25,946 nucleotides of DNA from Paraliomyxa sp041600735. Lineage in GTDB: Bacteria; Myxococcota_A; Polyangia; Nannocystales; Nannocystaceae. The stretch covers positions 1 through 25,946 of the forward strand of contig JBFIJN010000056.1 of the NCBI GenBank assembly GCA_041600735.1, in the 5' to 3' direction. How positions within the stretch are numbered: position 1 is the stretch's first letter; each line of letters begins with the position of its first letter. Both the position numbers and the translations under genes were made by a program. Of this stretch, positions 1 through 8,011 are shown one piece after another. Under the pieces are notes generated by a model. It was given only the letters and a program-made list of their open reading frames with translations. It ran no database searches and had not been told where the DNA came from.

Positions 1-61
1 GCAGTCGCGGATCGTGGACCGGCGGCTCGTCGAGCGGCGGACGAAAATCGATCGAGGTCAT
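1..61 (-). CDS. Partial gene at left edge, possible anti-sigma factor (N-terminus only)
   Basis: An ATG at 61-59 overlaps the sigma-factor stop codon (TGA at 60-58) in the ATGA arrangement typical of translationally coupled genes. The frame stays open to the window edge and reads MTSIDFRPPLDEPPVHDPRL. Only 20 residues are visible, so no domain can be assigned. ECF sigma genes are commonly followed by, and coupled to, their membrane anti-sigma factor, which makes that the leading guess. The assignment rests on position alone; the start itself is well supported by the overlap. Confidence 0.5.
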   Translation of the reverse strand, partial: MTSIDFRPPLDEPPVHDPRL

Positions 62-621
62 CGCGCCCCCTGCAGCTCGAGGCCCAGCATCGCGCACAGT
101 CGCTCCTCGGCCTTGCGGGTTCGGTACGAGACGGTGCTGATCGGCACCCCGAGGCGGCTCGAGGCCTCCTGCAGGCTGAGGTTTTCGATCGCCCGCGCGG
201 TGAAGGCCTCGCGATACTTGTCCGGCAGCTCTCCCAGCGCGGCGTAGAGGCGCTTGCGGTGCTCGGTGGTGTCGACTTCGTCTTCGGGGGTGGCCGTGGG
301 CTCGCGCGGGCTGCGGGCGACCCGATCCTCTCGACGCTGGCGGCGACGCTTGGCGTCCCACCAGTTGCGCACCTTGTTGACCGTGATGCGAAACAGCCAG
401 GTCTCGATCTGGGCATCGCGGCGAAAGCCGGGCAGGGCCGAGAACGCGGCGATGAAGACCTCCTGCACGAGGTCGTCCACCGCGCTCGCGTCTCCGGTCA
501 TCCGCTGTACCTGCCGAGCCACGTCGTCCTTGTGCGTCGAGAATAGAGCGCGCTGCGCCGCAGGATCGCCACGTTGGGCCGCGAGGATGGCGCTATCGTC
601 CGCATCGTTGGTGCGGGCCAT
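58..621 (-). CDS. RNA polymerase sigma factor, ECF (sigma-70) family
   Basis: This 187-residue protein has the two-domain ECF layout. Sigma region 2 spans about residues 18-90 and includes the acidic DDLVQEVFIAAF segment and the WLFRITVNKVRNWW stretch that contacts -10 DNA. After a charged linker, region 4 (about 125-178) carries a helix-turn-helix, EASSRLGVPISTVSYRTRKAEERL. There is no N-terminal region 1.1 and no extra C-terminal domain. I chose the ATG at 621 because it begins MARTNDADDSA just before region 2; an in-frame start at 678 would add 19 residues unlike the family. No Shine-Dalgarno site is visible, but TACGAT lies 9 nt upstream. The gene follows the exported-protein gene at 705-1592 and is coupled by ATGA to the gene at the left edge. 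It should direct transcription of a specific regulon; the inducing signal cannot be read from the sequence. Confidence 0.93.
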   Translation of the reverse strand: MARTNDADDSAILAAQRGDPAAQRALFSTHKDDVARQVQRMTGDASAVDDLVQEVFIAAFSALPGFRRDAQIETWLFRITVNKVRNWWDAKRRRQRREDRVARSPREPTATPEDEVDTTEHRKRLYAALGELPDKYREAFTARAIENLSLQEASSRLGVPISTVSYRTRKAEERLCAMLGLELQGAR

Positions 622-630
622 GCGATTGGC

Positions 631-636
631 ATCGTA
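631..636 (-). promoter_or_regulatory. Candidate -10 hexamer for the ECF sigma gene (possible leaderless start)
   Basis: TACGAT on the minus strand ends 9 nt before the ATG at 621, in otherwise GC-rich DNA with no Shine-Dalgarno site. The same hexamer precedes the gene at 8012. No convincing -35 is seen. Confidence 0.3.
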
Positions 637-704
637 TCGGATCAGGCGGTTGGACCGCGGCGGGCCGCCTCGTTCCAACTTTCCTGCGCGGCTTCGTCGA
701 TGGT

Positions 705-1592
705 CTAGGTTCTTGCGTGGCGAGGGCCCCAGGGCAGCCGCAGGCCGATGTGGAGGGTTGCCATGGGGCGCACGGCAGACCAGTGCAGCGTGTGCGCATC
801 ACCACGAGCACGCAGCGGAGGGAGCAGGAGGTCGGCTCCGACCCACAGGCCGAGGACCAGGAGCCGACCGCGGTACTGGATCGCGCCCATCACGGCCGGG
901 CTGGCCCACCACCCCGCGGCAGTGCCCGAGGCGCTCGCGTGGGCCCACTGCGCGCGTAGTACCGCGCCACCACCGCCCCACACGCGGCCTTGGGCGGCCG
1001 AGGCACCTCCGAGGAGGCCCGCGCCGAACCGCAGCGCATCGAGCTTCAGCTCGGCCGCCGCGCTGTGGGCCCACGCCAGCTCGGCGATCGGCTGGAGGTG
1101 ATCGCGGAGCAACCACGCGCCACCCACCACGCTGGCCCCGGCGTCGAGATCGAGCGGCCCGCCGACGTTGAGGGCCATGCGGGGGCCAGCCCCCACGAAG
1201 CCGGCGACGTCGGTCGACCGCTTCCCGGGAGTGGGCTCGGCCGTCGCTGGCTCGCCGGGGTCGAGCTGCTCCACCAGCAACGCCAGTGAGGAGGCCAGCG
1301 CTCGGCTGCGCTCTTCGATGGTCTCGCCCTTAAGAGGAAGGGCTCGCGTGTGGATGTGGCCGGCGTCGTCGCGCAGCTGCACCTCCACGTGGCTGGGCTC
1401 GGTGCTCTCGGCCACGTCGATCGACCATCGCCGCCAGGCTTCCCCGACCCGCAGCTCGAGCCCTTGCTGCACGGCCTCGAGCTCGACGCGCTCGGTTCGA
1501 ATGCGCAACGGGGTGGAGATCTCCGGCTCGGGTGCGCCCACGGGCGCGATCAGCAGCGCCGCGATCAGCAGCGCGATGGGAGCGGGGAGCAT
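705..1592 (-). CDS. Exported protein with predicted beta-rich outer-membrane-like C-terminus, unknown function
   Basis: I do not recognise a named family. The ATG at 1592 gives a clear signal peptide (MLPAPIALLIAALLIAPVGA) and a protein of 295 residues; starting at 1706 would bury this signal behind 38 charged residues. Residues about 25-125 form a charged mixed domain. After a Pro/Thr/Glu linker, residues about 140-295 alternate hydrophobic and Gly/Ala/Trp residues in short strands (for example VWGGGGAVLRAQWAHA and LLVLGLWVGADLLL) and end in a strand-like LHIGLRLPW segment, as in small beta-barrels. It lies 83 nt upstream of the ECF sigma gene on the same strand, so it may be co-transcribed with it or be a regulon member. 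Both the barrel fold and the outer-membrane location are inferences from composition. Confidence 0.7.
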   Translation of the reverse strand: MLPAPIALLIAALLIAPVGAPEPEISTPLRIRTERVELEAVQQGLELRVGEAWRRWSIDVAESTEPSHVEVQLRDDAGHIHTRALPLKGETIEERSRALASSLALLVEQLDPGEPATAEPTPGKRSTDVAGFVGAGPRMALNVGGPLDLDAGASVVGGAWLLRDHLQPIAELAWAHSAAAELKLDALRFGAGLLGGASAAQGRVWGGGGAVLRAQWAHASASGTAAGWWASPAVMGAIQYRGRLLVLGLWVGADLLLPPLRARGDAHTLHWSAVRPMATLHIGLRLPWGPRHART

Positions 1593-2034
1593 CCACCGAG
1601 AGCATACGGTGTCCCTGCGCACCCTCTGTTCACGCTCGTCGATCCAGCGCCACGGGGATGGGCCACCCCACCGTTGTGACAGTGCGCTCCGTTGCGCCCG
1701 GCTCACTACGGAACTACCACCGCGGAAGTCTGCGGTGTGGCTTGAGGGGTTGTGGTCGACATCCCTCTTCCGCGGGGAGTAATTGGTGTGAGGTCCATGG
1801 GGCTCGACGACAAAAACCTTGTAGCTGCCTGAATTCGGCCTTGGATAGCCAAATTGTGCTTGCTCTCATTGGGCGTGTGTGGGAGTCTGTGAATGTAGGT
1901 TCCCCACGCTGACGGGAACCATGGGCGCACATGAAGGCCCCGGCGACATTGGGCGCCGGGTGAAACGGCAGGCGGAGCGCATCTTGGTCGCGACTCCGCT
2001 CCGGGCTGAGTTTTTGCGCGTGGGAGGACGGACG
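1593..2034. other. Divergent intergenic region (442 nt) between the 705-1592 and 2035-4359 genes
   Basis: No credible coding sequence is seen here. The region holds an AT-richer block (about 1785-1870) that is the likeliest promoter area for the haem-lipoprotein operon. It contains the short inverted repeat TTGG-atag-CCAA (1841-1852). A second inverted repeat, CCCGGCG (1939-1945) and CGCCGGG (1954-1960) around an 8-nt loop, would fold in the 5' leader about 75 nt before the ATG at 2035. I could not identify a convincing -35/-10 pair or a sigma-54 site. The upstream in-frame extension of the 2035 gene (from 1879) lacks a signal peptide and looks non-coding. Confidence 0.5.
2022..2027 (+). promoter_or_regulatory. 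Ribosome binding site deciding the start of the haem lipoprotein
   Basis: GGGAGG lies 7 nt before the ATG at 2035. It fixes that start over the upstream in-frame codon at 1879 and places the lipoprotein signal at the N-terminus. Confidence 0.75.
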
Positions 2035-4359
2035 ATGGTCGGGAACAACGCAAGCGGGATTCGTCGAGGATGGGCTCTGGCCGCGCTGGCCACCTCGCTG
2101 ATGCTGGTTGGCTGCTATCGCGGGGGGCCGCAGCTCGCCGACGACGAAGAGGAAGACCCGAGCGACGACGCACGCGATGGCGCGAGCCTGGTGGGCCCCG
2201 GCACCTGCGTCGACACCGACAAGTTCTTCAAGGAGAACATCTGGACCCCGGTGCTCTCCAAGAAGTGCATCGGCTGCCACAACCCCGCCGGGATCGCGCG
2301 CAACACCGACTTGGTGCTGCAGATGTCCGACTACCCGGGCTACCTCGAGGTGAACCAGCAGACGGTCGCCAACGTGGCGCGGCTGGAGATCGACGGCATG
2401 CCGCTGTTGCTGGCCAAGCCGAGCGCGAAGGTCGAGCACGGGGGCGGCCTGCAGCTGTCCGACGACACCGACGAGTACGCGCTGCTCGCCGACATGATCG
2501 AGCGCTTCAAGGCGCCGGCCCACTGCGAGAACGACGGCGACATCGATCGCTTCTTCGACGGGATCCAGGAGCTCGACGAGGAGGGCACGCTGCGCAAGGC
2601 CACGTTCCTGCTCGGTAGCCGGATCCCGACGGCCGAGGAGCTCGACGCCGTGCGCGGGGCGGGCATCGACGCGATCGACCCGGTGCTCGACGTGGTGCTC
2701 CGCGAGGAGGCCTTCTACGTGCGCGCCCAGGAGATCCTCAACGACATGCTCCACACCGACGCCTATCGCATCGGCGACGACGCGGTGGAGACGGTCGACG
2801 TGAGCATGTTCCCGAATGCCTTCTGGTACGAGGACATCGAGGACAACGACACCATGGTGCTGATGCGGCAGCGCACCAACGACGCGATCGCCCGCGAGCC
2901 GCTCGAGATCGCGGTCCACGTGCTGCGCAACGAGCTGCCGTTCACCGAGGTGTTCACCGCCGACTACACCATCGTCAACCCGTTCTCGGCGCGCAGCTAC
3001 GGCCTCGACCTGGCGATGTTCGCCAACCCCAACGACGAGAACGAGCGGCTCCCGTGGACCTTCGAGCAGTACCCCCAGGCGGGCCTGCTCACCACGTCGG
3101 TGTTCCTCCACCGCTACCCCAGCACGCCCACCAATCGCAACCGGGCCCGCTCGCGGTACTTCTACAAGTTCTTCTTGGCCACCGACGTGATGCGGCTGGC
3201 GGCGCGGCCGCTGGATGCCACGCAGATCCAGAGCCACAATCCCACGCTCAACGTCGAGGCGTGCACGGTGTGCCACGCCAACCTCGACCCGGTCGCCGGC
3301 GCATTCCAGAGCTGGGACGACGTGGGGCGCTACCGGCCGATGGACGGGTGGTACGGCGACATGGTCGCGCCGGGCTTTGGCCAGAAGGAGCTGCCGTACG
3401 AGGAGGCTCCGCGCGCGCTCTCGTGGCTGGCCGAGCAGATGATCGAGGACCCCAAGTTCTCGCTGGCGATGGTGCACATGGTCTACACCGGTCTCACCGG
3501 CCAAGACCCGCTCGAGGAGCCGATGGAGCTCGAGGACGTCGACTACCTCGCCCGCATCCGCGCGTTCGAGGCCCAGGACTACGTGTTCAAGAAGATCGCC
3601 GACGGCTTCGTGACCTCGGGCTACGACCTGCGCTTCGTCATCAAGGAGATGGTGAAGACCCCGTACTTCCGCGCCGTGAGCACCGACGAGGATCTCGACG
3701 CGCAGCGCTACATGGAGCTCGCCGACATGGGCACGGCTCGTCTGCTGCCCCCCGAGGCGCTCCATCGGCGCCTGGTGGCCACCCTCGGGGTGGGCTGGCG
3801 GAAGAATGGCGTCGACGCGCTGCTCTCTGGGAACTACTTCAAGTTCTTCTACGGCGGGATCGACTCGGTCTCGGTCACCGACCGGCTCACCGACATGAAC
3901 GGCGTGATGGCCAACGTCGCCGAGCGCATGGCCAACGAGATGGCCTGCACGATGACCGCCGCCGACTTCACGCGGCTGCCCGAGGAGCGCGTGCTGTTCC
4001 CCGAGGTCGAGCTCACGGCCATGCCCGGCGCCGCGGCGGACGAGGCGGCGATCCGCGCCAACCTCGTGTACATGCACGACCACTTGCTGGGTGAGGCCCT
4101 CGGCCCCAACGATCCCGAGATCGACCGCAGCTACGCCGTGTTCGAGGCGGTGTGGCAGGACGGCCAGGCCGGGCTGCTGCTGCCCGAGACCCCCTACCCG
4201 ACCGCGCTGCCGGGCCCCTGCCGCGCCACCACGGATCCGGCCACGGGCATGGCGATCCCCGCCGAGCTGCAGATCATCGAAGACCCCGACTACACCGTGC
4301 GCGCCTGGATGGCGGTCACGACGTACATGCTGGGCGACTTCCGCTTCCTCTACGAGTAG
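2035..4359 (+). CDS. Lipoprotein with two c-type haem motifs, related to DUF1592/DUF1588 planctomycete-type cytochromes
   Basis: The 774-residue product starts at the ATG after GGGAGG. Its lipoprotein signal has the lipobox LVGC, with C27 as lipidation site, followed by a very acidic linker (about 34-48). A first CXXCH haem motif, CIGCH, is at 78-82. A second, CTVCH, is at 410-414 and is followed by NLDPVAGAFQSWDDVGRYR. That pattern, with the preceding GLLTTSVFLHRYPSTPTNR segment, is characteristic of the DUF1588 part of multidomain cytochromes best known from Planctomycetes. It should act at the periplasmic face of a membrane, probably in electron transfer; substrate and partners are not visible. 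A Tat-exported DUF1501 protein follows 28 nt downstream, and such proteins co-occur with this cytochrome type in other bacteria, so the two probably form one functional unit. Family-level assignment is firm; the biochemical role is unknown. Confidence 0.88.
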   Translation: MVGNNASGIRRGWALAALATSLMLVGCYRGGPQLADDEEEDPSDDARDGASLVGPGTCVDTDKFFKENIWTPVLSKKCIGCHNPAGIARNTDLVLQMSDYPGYLEVNQQTVANVARLEIDGMPLLLAKPSAKVEHGGGLQLSDDTDEYALLADMIERFKAPAHCENDGDIDRFFDGIQELDEEGTLRKATFLLGSRIPTAEELDAVRGAGIDAIDPVLDVVLREEAFYVRAQEILNDMLHTDAYRIGDDAVETVDVSMFPNAFWYEDIEDNDTMVLMRQRTNDAIAREPLEIAVHVLRNELPFTEVFTADYTIVNPFSARSYGLDLAMFANPNDENERLPWTFEQYPQAGLLTTSVFLHRYPSTPTNRNRARSRYFYKFFLATDVMRLAARPLDATQIQSHNPTLNVEACTVCHANLDPVAGAFQSWDDVGRYRPMDGWYGDMVAPGFGQKELPYEEAPRALSWLAEQMIEDPKFSLAMVHMVYTGLTGQDPLEEPMELEDVDYLARIRAFEAQDYVFKKIADGFVTSGYDLRFVIKEMVKTPYFRAVSTDEDLDAQRYMELADMGTARLLPPEALHRRLVATLGVGWRKNGVDALLSGNYFKFFYGGIDSVSVTDRLTDMNGVMANVAERMANEMACTMTAADFTRLPEERVLFPEVELTAMPGAAADEAAIRANLVYMHDHLLGEALGPNDPEIDRSYAVFEAVWQDGQAGLLLPETPYPTALPGPCRATTDPATGMAIPAELQIIEDPDYTVRAWMAVTTYMLGDFRFLYE

Positions 4360-4387
4360 GCCCCGACCGCAAGAAGGAGACAGGACC

Positions 4388-5662
4388 ATGAATCGACGTG
4401 ACTTCCTCAAGCTCAGCTCGGCGGCCGGCCTCTGCCTCGGGGGCTCCGCCCTCTTCGGAAGGGCGTGGGCCGATGGTGAGGCCAGCCCCGGCGGCTCCGT
4501 AGGCTACGGCGGCCCGCTGCTCGTGATGGTGCAGGCGACGGGTGGCTGGGACCCCACGCTGCTGTGCGATCCCAAGCCCGCCACCAACAACAGCTACGGC
4601 GAGGCCGGCGTGAAGATGGCGGGCTCGATCGCCTACGCGCCCATCGGCGCCGACGCGGACGCGTTCTTCAATGATCACCACGCCAAGATGACGGTGATCA
4701 ACGGCGTGGACATCGCGAGCAACAACCACGAGTCCGGCCGCCGCAACATGGCGAGCGGTCGGCTGGGCGCGGGCTACCCGAACCTCGCCGCGCTCGTGGC
4801 GGGGGTGAAGTCGCCCGAGTCGCCGATGGCGTTCCTCACGTTTGGCGGCTACGAGCGCACCCAGGGCGTGGTGGCCCCCGTGCGCGACGGCAACGCGAAC
4901 CGCTTGGCGGAGCTGGCCTTCCCCGAGCGCATCGACGCCGCGAACATCGAGAGCCCCACCTATCACACCGAGGCGGCCCACGAGATCATCGCGGCGGCCC
5001 GCGAGGATCGAGCGGCGCAGATGTTTGCCGCGCAGGAGCTGCCCCGCTACCAGCGCGGGCTCGACACGCTGATGACCGCGCGCGCCGGGGCCGACGACCT
5101 CAAGCTGCTGCAAGAGGTGCTGCCCGAGCCCGACGCCAACGCCGACTTCCGTCGCTGCCAGCTGATCGTGGCCGCGTACAAGGCGGGCATCGGAGTGTCG
5201 GCCAACCTCGCGATGGGTGGCTTCGATACCCATAGCGCCCACGACACCGACCACCGCGCGCGCATGAACGCGCTGCTGCGCATGGTCAACTTCCTGTGGG
5301 CCGAGGCGGCCCGTCAGGGGGTCGAGGAGCGGCTCGTGGTGCTGATGTCCTCCGACTTTGGCCGCTCGCCCGGCTACAACGGCAACGCGGGCAAGGACCA
5401 CTGGTCCGTCAGCTCGATGATCGCGATGGGCAACGGGATCCCCGGCGATCGCGTGGTAGGCCGCACCAGCGCCGGTCACATGCTGGTCCCGCTCGACGCG
5501 GCCACGCTCAGCGAGCCGGCCGAGGTCGAGGCGGAGGGGGTGAGGATCCAGCCGATGCACGTGCATCGGGCGATGCGCCGCGTGCTCGAGGTGGAGGGCA
5601 GCGACATCGACCGGGCGTTCCCGCTGGGCTCGGACGAGGACGACCTGCCGATCTTCGGCTGA
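4388..5662 (+). CDS. DUF1501 family protein, Tat-exported, alkaline-phosphatase/sulfatase-like fold
   Basis: The ATG at 4388 sits 8 nt after AAGGAG and gives 424 residues. The N-terminus is a twin-arginine signal: MNRRDFLKLS, then a hydrophobic Ala/Gly/Leu stretch ending near A28 (GRAWA). DUF1501 landmarks follow: LLVMVQATGGWD (44-55), NHESGRR (113-119), GGFDTH (277-282), SSDFGRSP (321-328) and GKDHW (335-339). These Asp/His-containing motifs correspond to the metal-site regions of the alkaline-phosphatase-like superfamily, but no enzymatic activity is established for most members. Tat export implies the protein folds, perhaps with a cofactor, before crossing the membrane. It is the second gene of an operon with the haem lipoprotein, and the two are likely partners in the periplasm. 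Confidence 0.9.
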   Translation: MNRRDFLKLSSAAGLCLGGSALFGRAWADGEASPGGSVGYGGPLLVMVQATGGWDPTLLCDPKPATNNSYGEAGVKMAGSIAYAPIGADADAFFNDHHAKMTVINGVDIASNNHESGRRNMASGRLGAGYPNLAALVAGVKSPESPMAFLTFGGYERTQGVVAPVRDGNANRLAELAFPERIDAANIESPTYHTEAAHEIIAAAREDRAAQMFAAQELPRYQRGLDTLMTARAGADDLKLLQEVLPEPDANADFRRCQLIVAAYKAGIGVSANLAMGGFDTHSAHDTDHRARMNALLRMVNFLWAEAARQGVEERLVVLMSSDFGRSPGYNGNAGKDHWSVSSMIAMGNGIPGDRVVGRTSAGHMLVPLDAATLSEPAEVEAEGVRIQPMHVHRAMRRVLEVEGSDIDRAFPLGSDEDDLPIFG

Positions 5663-5675
5663 GGCGAGCGACCGA

Positions 5676-5716
5676 GCGACGCCGCCGCCGCTCAGCGCGG
5701 CGGGTCGCGGCGTCGC
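5676..5716. terminator. Strong hairpin between convergent genes, probable bidirectional terminator
   Basis: The outer arms GCGACGCCG (5676-5684) and CGGCGTCGC (5708-5716) are perfectly complementary. Inside them CCGCCGC (5685-5691) pairs with GCGGCGG (5697-5703) around a 5-nt loop, leaving a 4-nt bulge. The element spans the 29-nt gap after the DUF1501 stop and the last codons of the transporter. It lacks a U-tract, so intrinsic termination is inferred from placement and stem strength. Confidence 0.5.
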
Positions 5717-7941
5717 GCGCTCACGGTGCGCAGCAGCCCCGGGAGCATCAGCACGTCGAGCACCCAGGCGAGGGCGATCATGGCCGCGCCGAGCCCTCCG
5801 AGCAGCCGCAGCGGCGGGAACGACGAGAACAGATCGAGCGAGAGGCCGGCCGCCAGCGCGACCGAGGTGACGAGCGCGGCGTGTCCGCTGTGGGCGACCG
5901 CGTGCTCGAGCGCGTCGTCGCGGGAGAGACCTGCCGCCTGGCCCTCGCGCATGCGCGCCAGCAGGTGCAGGCTGTCGTCGACCGCGAGCCCCAGGCCCAC
6001 ACACAAGATCACCGCGGCGAGTGGATCGAGCTCGATGCCCAAGAACCCGAGCGCGGCGTAGGCCAGCGCGGCGGGGAGCAGGTTGGGCAGCAGCGCGAGC
6101 AGCGACAGCCACGCGCTGCGCAGCAGCACCGCGATCGCGAGCGTGATCACGACGACCACGCCGACGAGGCTCTCGCGGAGCTCGTGGGCGATGCCGTTGA
6201 CGCCCCGGTAGGCCACCAGGGCGGTGCCGGTGACGGTGACGCGGCCGGGGAGGTCGAGGGCGCGCTCGCGGACGCGCTCGGCCAGTCTCGCGAACGCTCG
6301 CCCGCCGACGTCGGCGGTGTGGATCGAGACGCGCGCGCGATGATCCGAGTCGTCGAGGAGCGCGCGGCGCAGCGCCAGCGCCTCGGGTGGGCTGGCGGGA
6401 TCATCGACGGCCGCGGGCAGTAGGCTGCGCAGCGTGGCGGGACCGGTGACCGCGCGCACCTCGGGCTGCGTCGCGGCCCAGCGCTCGAAGGCCTCGAGCT
6501 CGCCCAGCTGCGGCGCCTCGAGCCATGCATGGTCGGCCTCGAGCTCCAGCTCGAGCGCGAGGGTTCCGCCCAGGCTCTCGTCGATGCGCGCGCCCGCCTG
6601 GCGCACCGCGTCGCCAGCGGGCAACAGCGCGCTCAAGTGGTTGTCGACGATCACACGGCGAGCCCCGAGCGCCGCGACCAGGCTCAGCAACAGCGCCGCG
6701 CCCAGCACCAGCCGCGGTCTCGAGCGACGTGCGCTCCAGCGGGCGAGCCGCGGCAAGCTCCAGCGCGGCGCGGGAGGGCGGGCCCGCGCGGCGTCGAGCA
6801 GCAGCGGGCCCAGCACCACCAGCCCCACGTGGGCGAGCACGATGCCGAGCGCGGCGTAGAGCCCGAAGTGGCGCAGCATGGGCATCGACGCCAGCGCCAG
6901 CGAGCCAAAGCCGAGCGCGGTGGTGAGGGTGGTCAGCAGACACGCGACGCCGGTTCGATCGCAGGTCTCGATCACCGCCGCGCGCCGGGCGAGGGCGTCG
7001 CGCGGGTCGGCCCCCGTGCGGCGCAGGATCTCGTGGAAGCGAGCCTCCAGGTGCACCGCATCGGAGACCGCGATCACGGGGAGCAGCGTGAAGTAGGCTT
7101 GGTTGAGCAATCCGATCGGCTCTCCCGTCAGCGCCATCAACCCCGTGAGTCCCAAGACGGGCAGGGCGGCGAGGACCAGCGGGACCAGCACGCCGTGCAG
7201 GCGGCGAAAGGCCAGCGCCAAGAGTCCCGCGATCGCGAGCCACACGAGCGGCCCGAGGCGCAGCTGGTCGCGCAGGGCCAAGCGGTAGAAGCCGGCTCGG
7301 ATCGCGGGCACGCCGGCGATCGCGAAGCGCAGCTCGGCTCGACCTTCGAAGCGCGCGACGCTGGCCTGCAGGCGCTCGACGATGGGTGCGATCACGCGCA
7401 CGTCGTCGGAGCTGTGGCGCAGCTGCACCGCCAGCAGCGTCTGGCGGCCGTCGCTCGACAGCAGCCGGGGCACCGCGGCCGATGTGAGCAGCACGCCTCG
7501 CAGGGCCGCGCGCGTGCGTGCATCGGCGGTGGCGAAGCTCACCTCGAGCGTCGCGTCTCCGGGCCCGAGCGACGGCGTCATGCGCTCGAGGTCGCGCACC
7601 TCGACGACGTCGGGATCGCGCTCGAGCGTCGTGCGCAGCTCGTCGAGCGTGCGCAGCGGCGCGGGATCGAGCACTCCCACGGGAGCGTCGGTCTCGGCGA
7701 GCACGTAGAGCGTGGTGTCGTCGGCTCCCCAGCGCTCGTGGAGCTCACGCAGCGCGGCCGCGGCCGGGTCGTCCGCCCCGTGGAAGCTCATCGAGGAGAA
7801 GTCGAGCCGGATCCTCGTGGCCGCGAGCACCGAGAGCACCACGAGGAGCATGGTGATCACCACCGTCGCGCGTCGGTGGGTGAGCACGAGCCCGGCGAGC
7901 CGACCGAACGGACCGGTGGCGGTGGAGGGCGGGGCAGCCAT
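5692..7941 (-). CDS. MMPL/RND superfamily membrane transporter
   Basis: The 749-residue protein has the duplicated RND plan: a first membrane helix (about 25-42), a large periplasmic domain, a block of about five helices, then a second helix-domain-helices half. The first helix block contains PVIAVSDAVHLEARFHEILRRTG and the second VGLGLAVDDSLHLLARMREG, the paired Asp-containing signatures of the MMPL/SSD subfamily. Family members export lipids, hopanoids or hydrophobic compounds using the proton gradient; the substrate here is unknown. At about 750 residues it is shorter than the roughly 1,000-residue HAE1 drug pumps and matches MMPL/HAE3-type proteins. No membrane-fusion or outer-membrane channel gene is adjacent. 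The ATG at 7941 has no clear Shine-Dalgarno site. The gene converges on the DUF1501 gene and is divergent from the gene at 8012. Confidence 0.9.
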   Translation of the reverse strand: MAAPPSTATGPFGRLAGLVLTHRRATVVITMLLVVLSVLAATRIRLDFSSMSFHGADDPAAAALRELHERWGADDTTLYVLAETDAPVGVLDPAPLRTLDELRTTLERDPDVVEVRDLERMTPSLGPGDATLEVSFATADARTRAALRGVLLTSAAVPRLLSSDGRQTLLAVQLRHSSDDVRVIAPIVERLQASVARFEGRAELRFAIAGVPAIRAGFYRLALRDQLRLGPLVWLAIAGLLALAFRRLHGVLVPLVLAALPVLGLTGLMALTGEPIGLLNQAYFTLLPVIAVSDAVHLEARFHEILRRTGADPRDALARRAAVIETCDRTGVACLLTTLTTALGFGSLALASMPMLRHFGLYAALGIVLAHVGLVVLGPLLLDAARARPPAPRWSLPRLARWSARRSRPRLVLGAALLLSLVAALGARRVIVDNHLSALLPAGDAVRQAGARIDESLGGTLALELELEADHAWLEAPQLGELEAFERWAATQPEVRAVTGPATLRSLLPAAVDDPASPPEALALRRALLDDSDHRARVSIHTADVGGRAFARLAERVRERALDLPGRVTVTGTALVAYRGVNGIAHELRESLVGVVVVITLAIAVLLRSAWLSLLALLPNLLPAALAYAALGFLGIELDPLAAVILCVGLGLAVDDSLHLLARMREGQAAGLSRDDALEHAVAHSGHAALVTSVALAAGLSLDLFSSFPPLRLLGGLGAAMIALAWVLDVLMLPGLLRTVSARRRDPPR

Positions 7942-7999
7942 GCGTCACGAGGCGAGAGCGGAGGGTAGCAGCCTCTACGGCGCGCTTGACCGTGGTATC

Positions 8000-8005
8000 T
8001 ACGAT
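8000..8005 (+). promoter_or_regulatory. Candidate -10 hexamer for the membrane protein at 8012 (possible leaderless start)
   Basis: TACGAT ends 6 nt before the ATG at 8012, with no Shine-Dalgarno site. A TTGACC lies at 7986-7991 but is too close (8 nt) to be its -35. Confidence 0.3.
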
Positions 8006-8011
8006 CCCACC

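Noticed and set aside
1714..4410. 898-codon open frame on the minus strand, antisense to the haem lipoprotein gene
   Set aside because: Its translation is low-complexity (His/Val/Arg/Gly/Asp-rich) without domains, as expected opposite a GC-rich gene. The plus-strand frame has a signal peptide, Shine-Dalgarno site and two CXXCH motifs.
4316..6112. 598-codon minus-strand open frame across DUF1501 and the transporter's 3' end
   Set aside because: It crosses two well-supported convergent genes, and its composition is antisense-like with no motifs.
6529..7968. 479-codon plus-strand open frame opposite the MMPL transporter
   Set aside because: It is Gln/Arg/His-rich without hydrophobic or domain structure; the minus-strand frame has clear transporter helices and paired Asp motifs.
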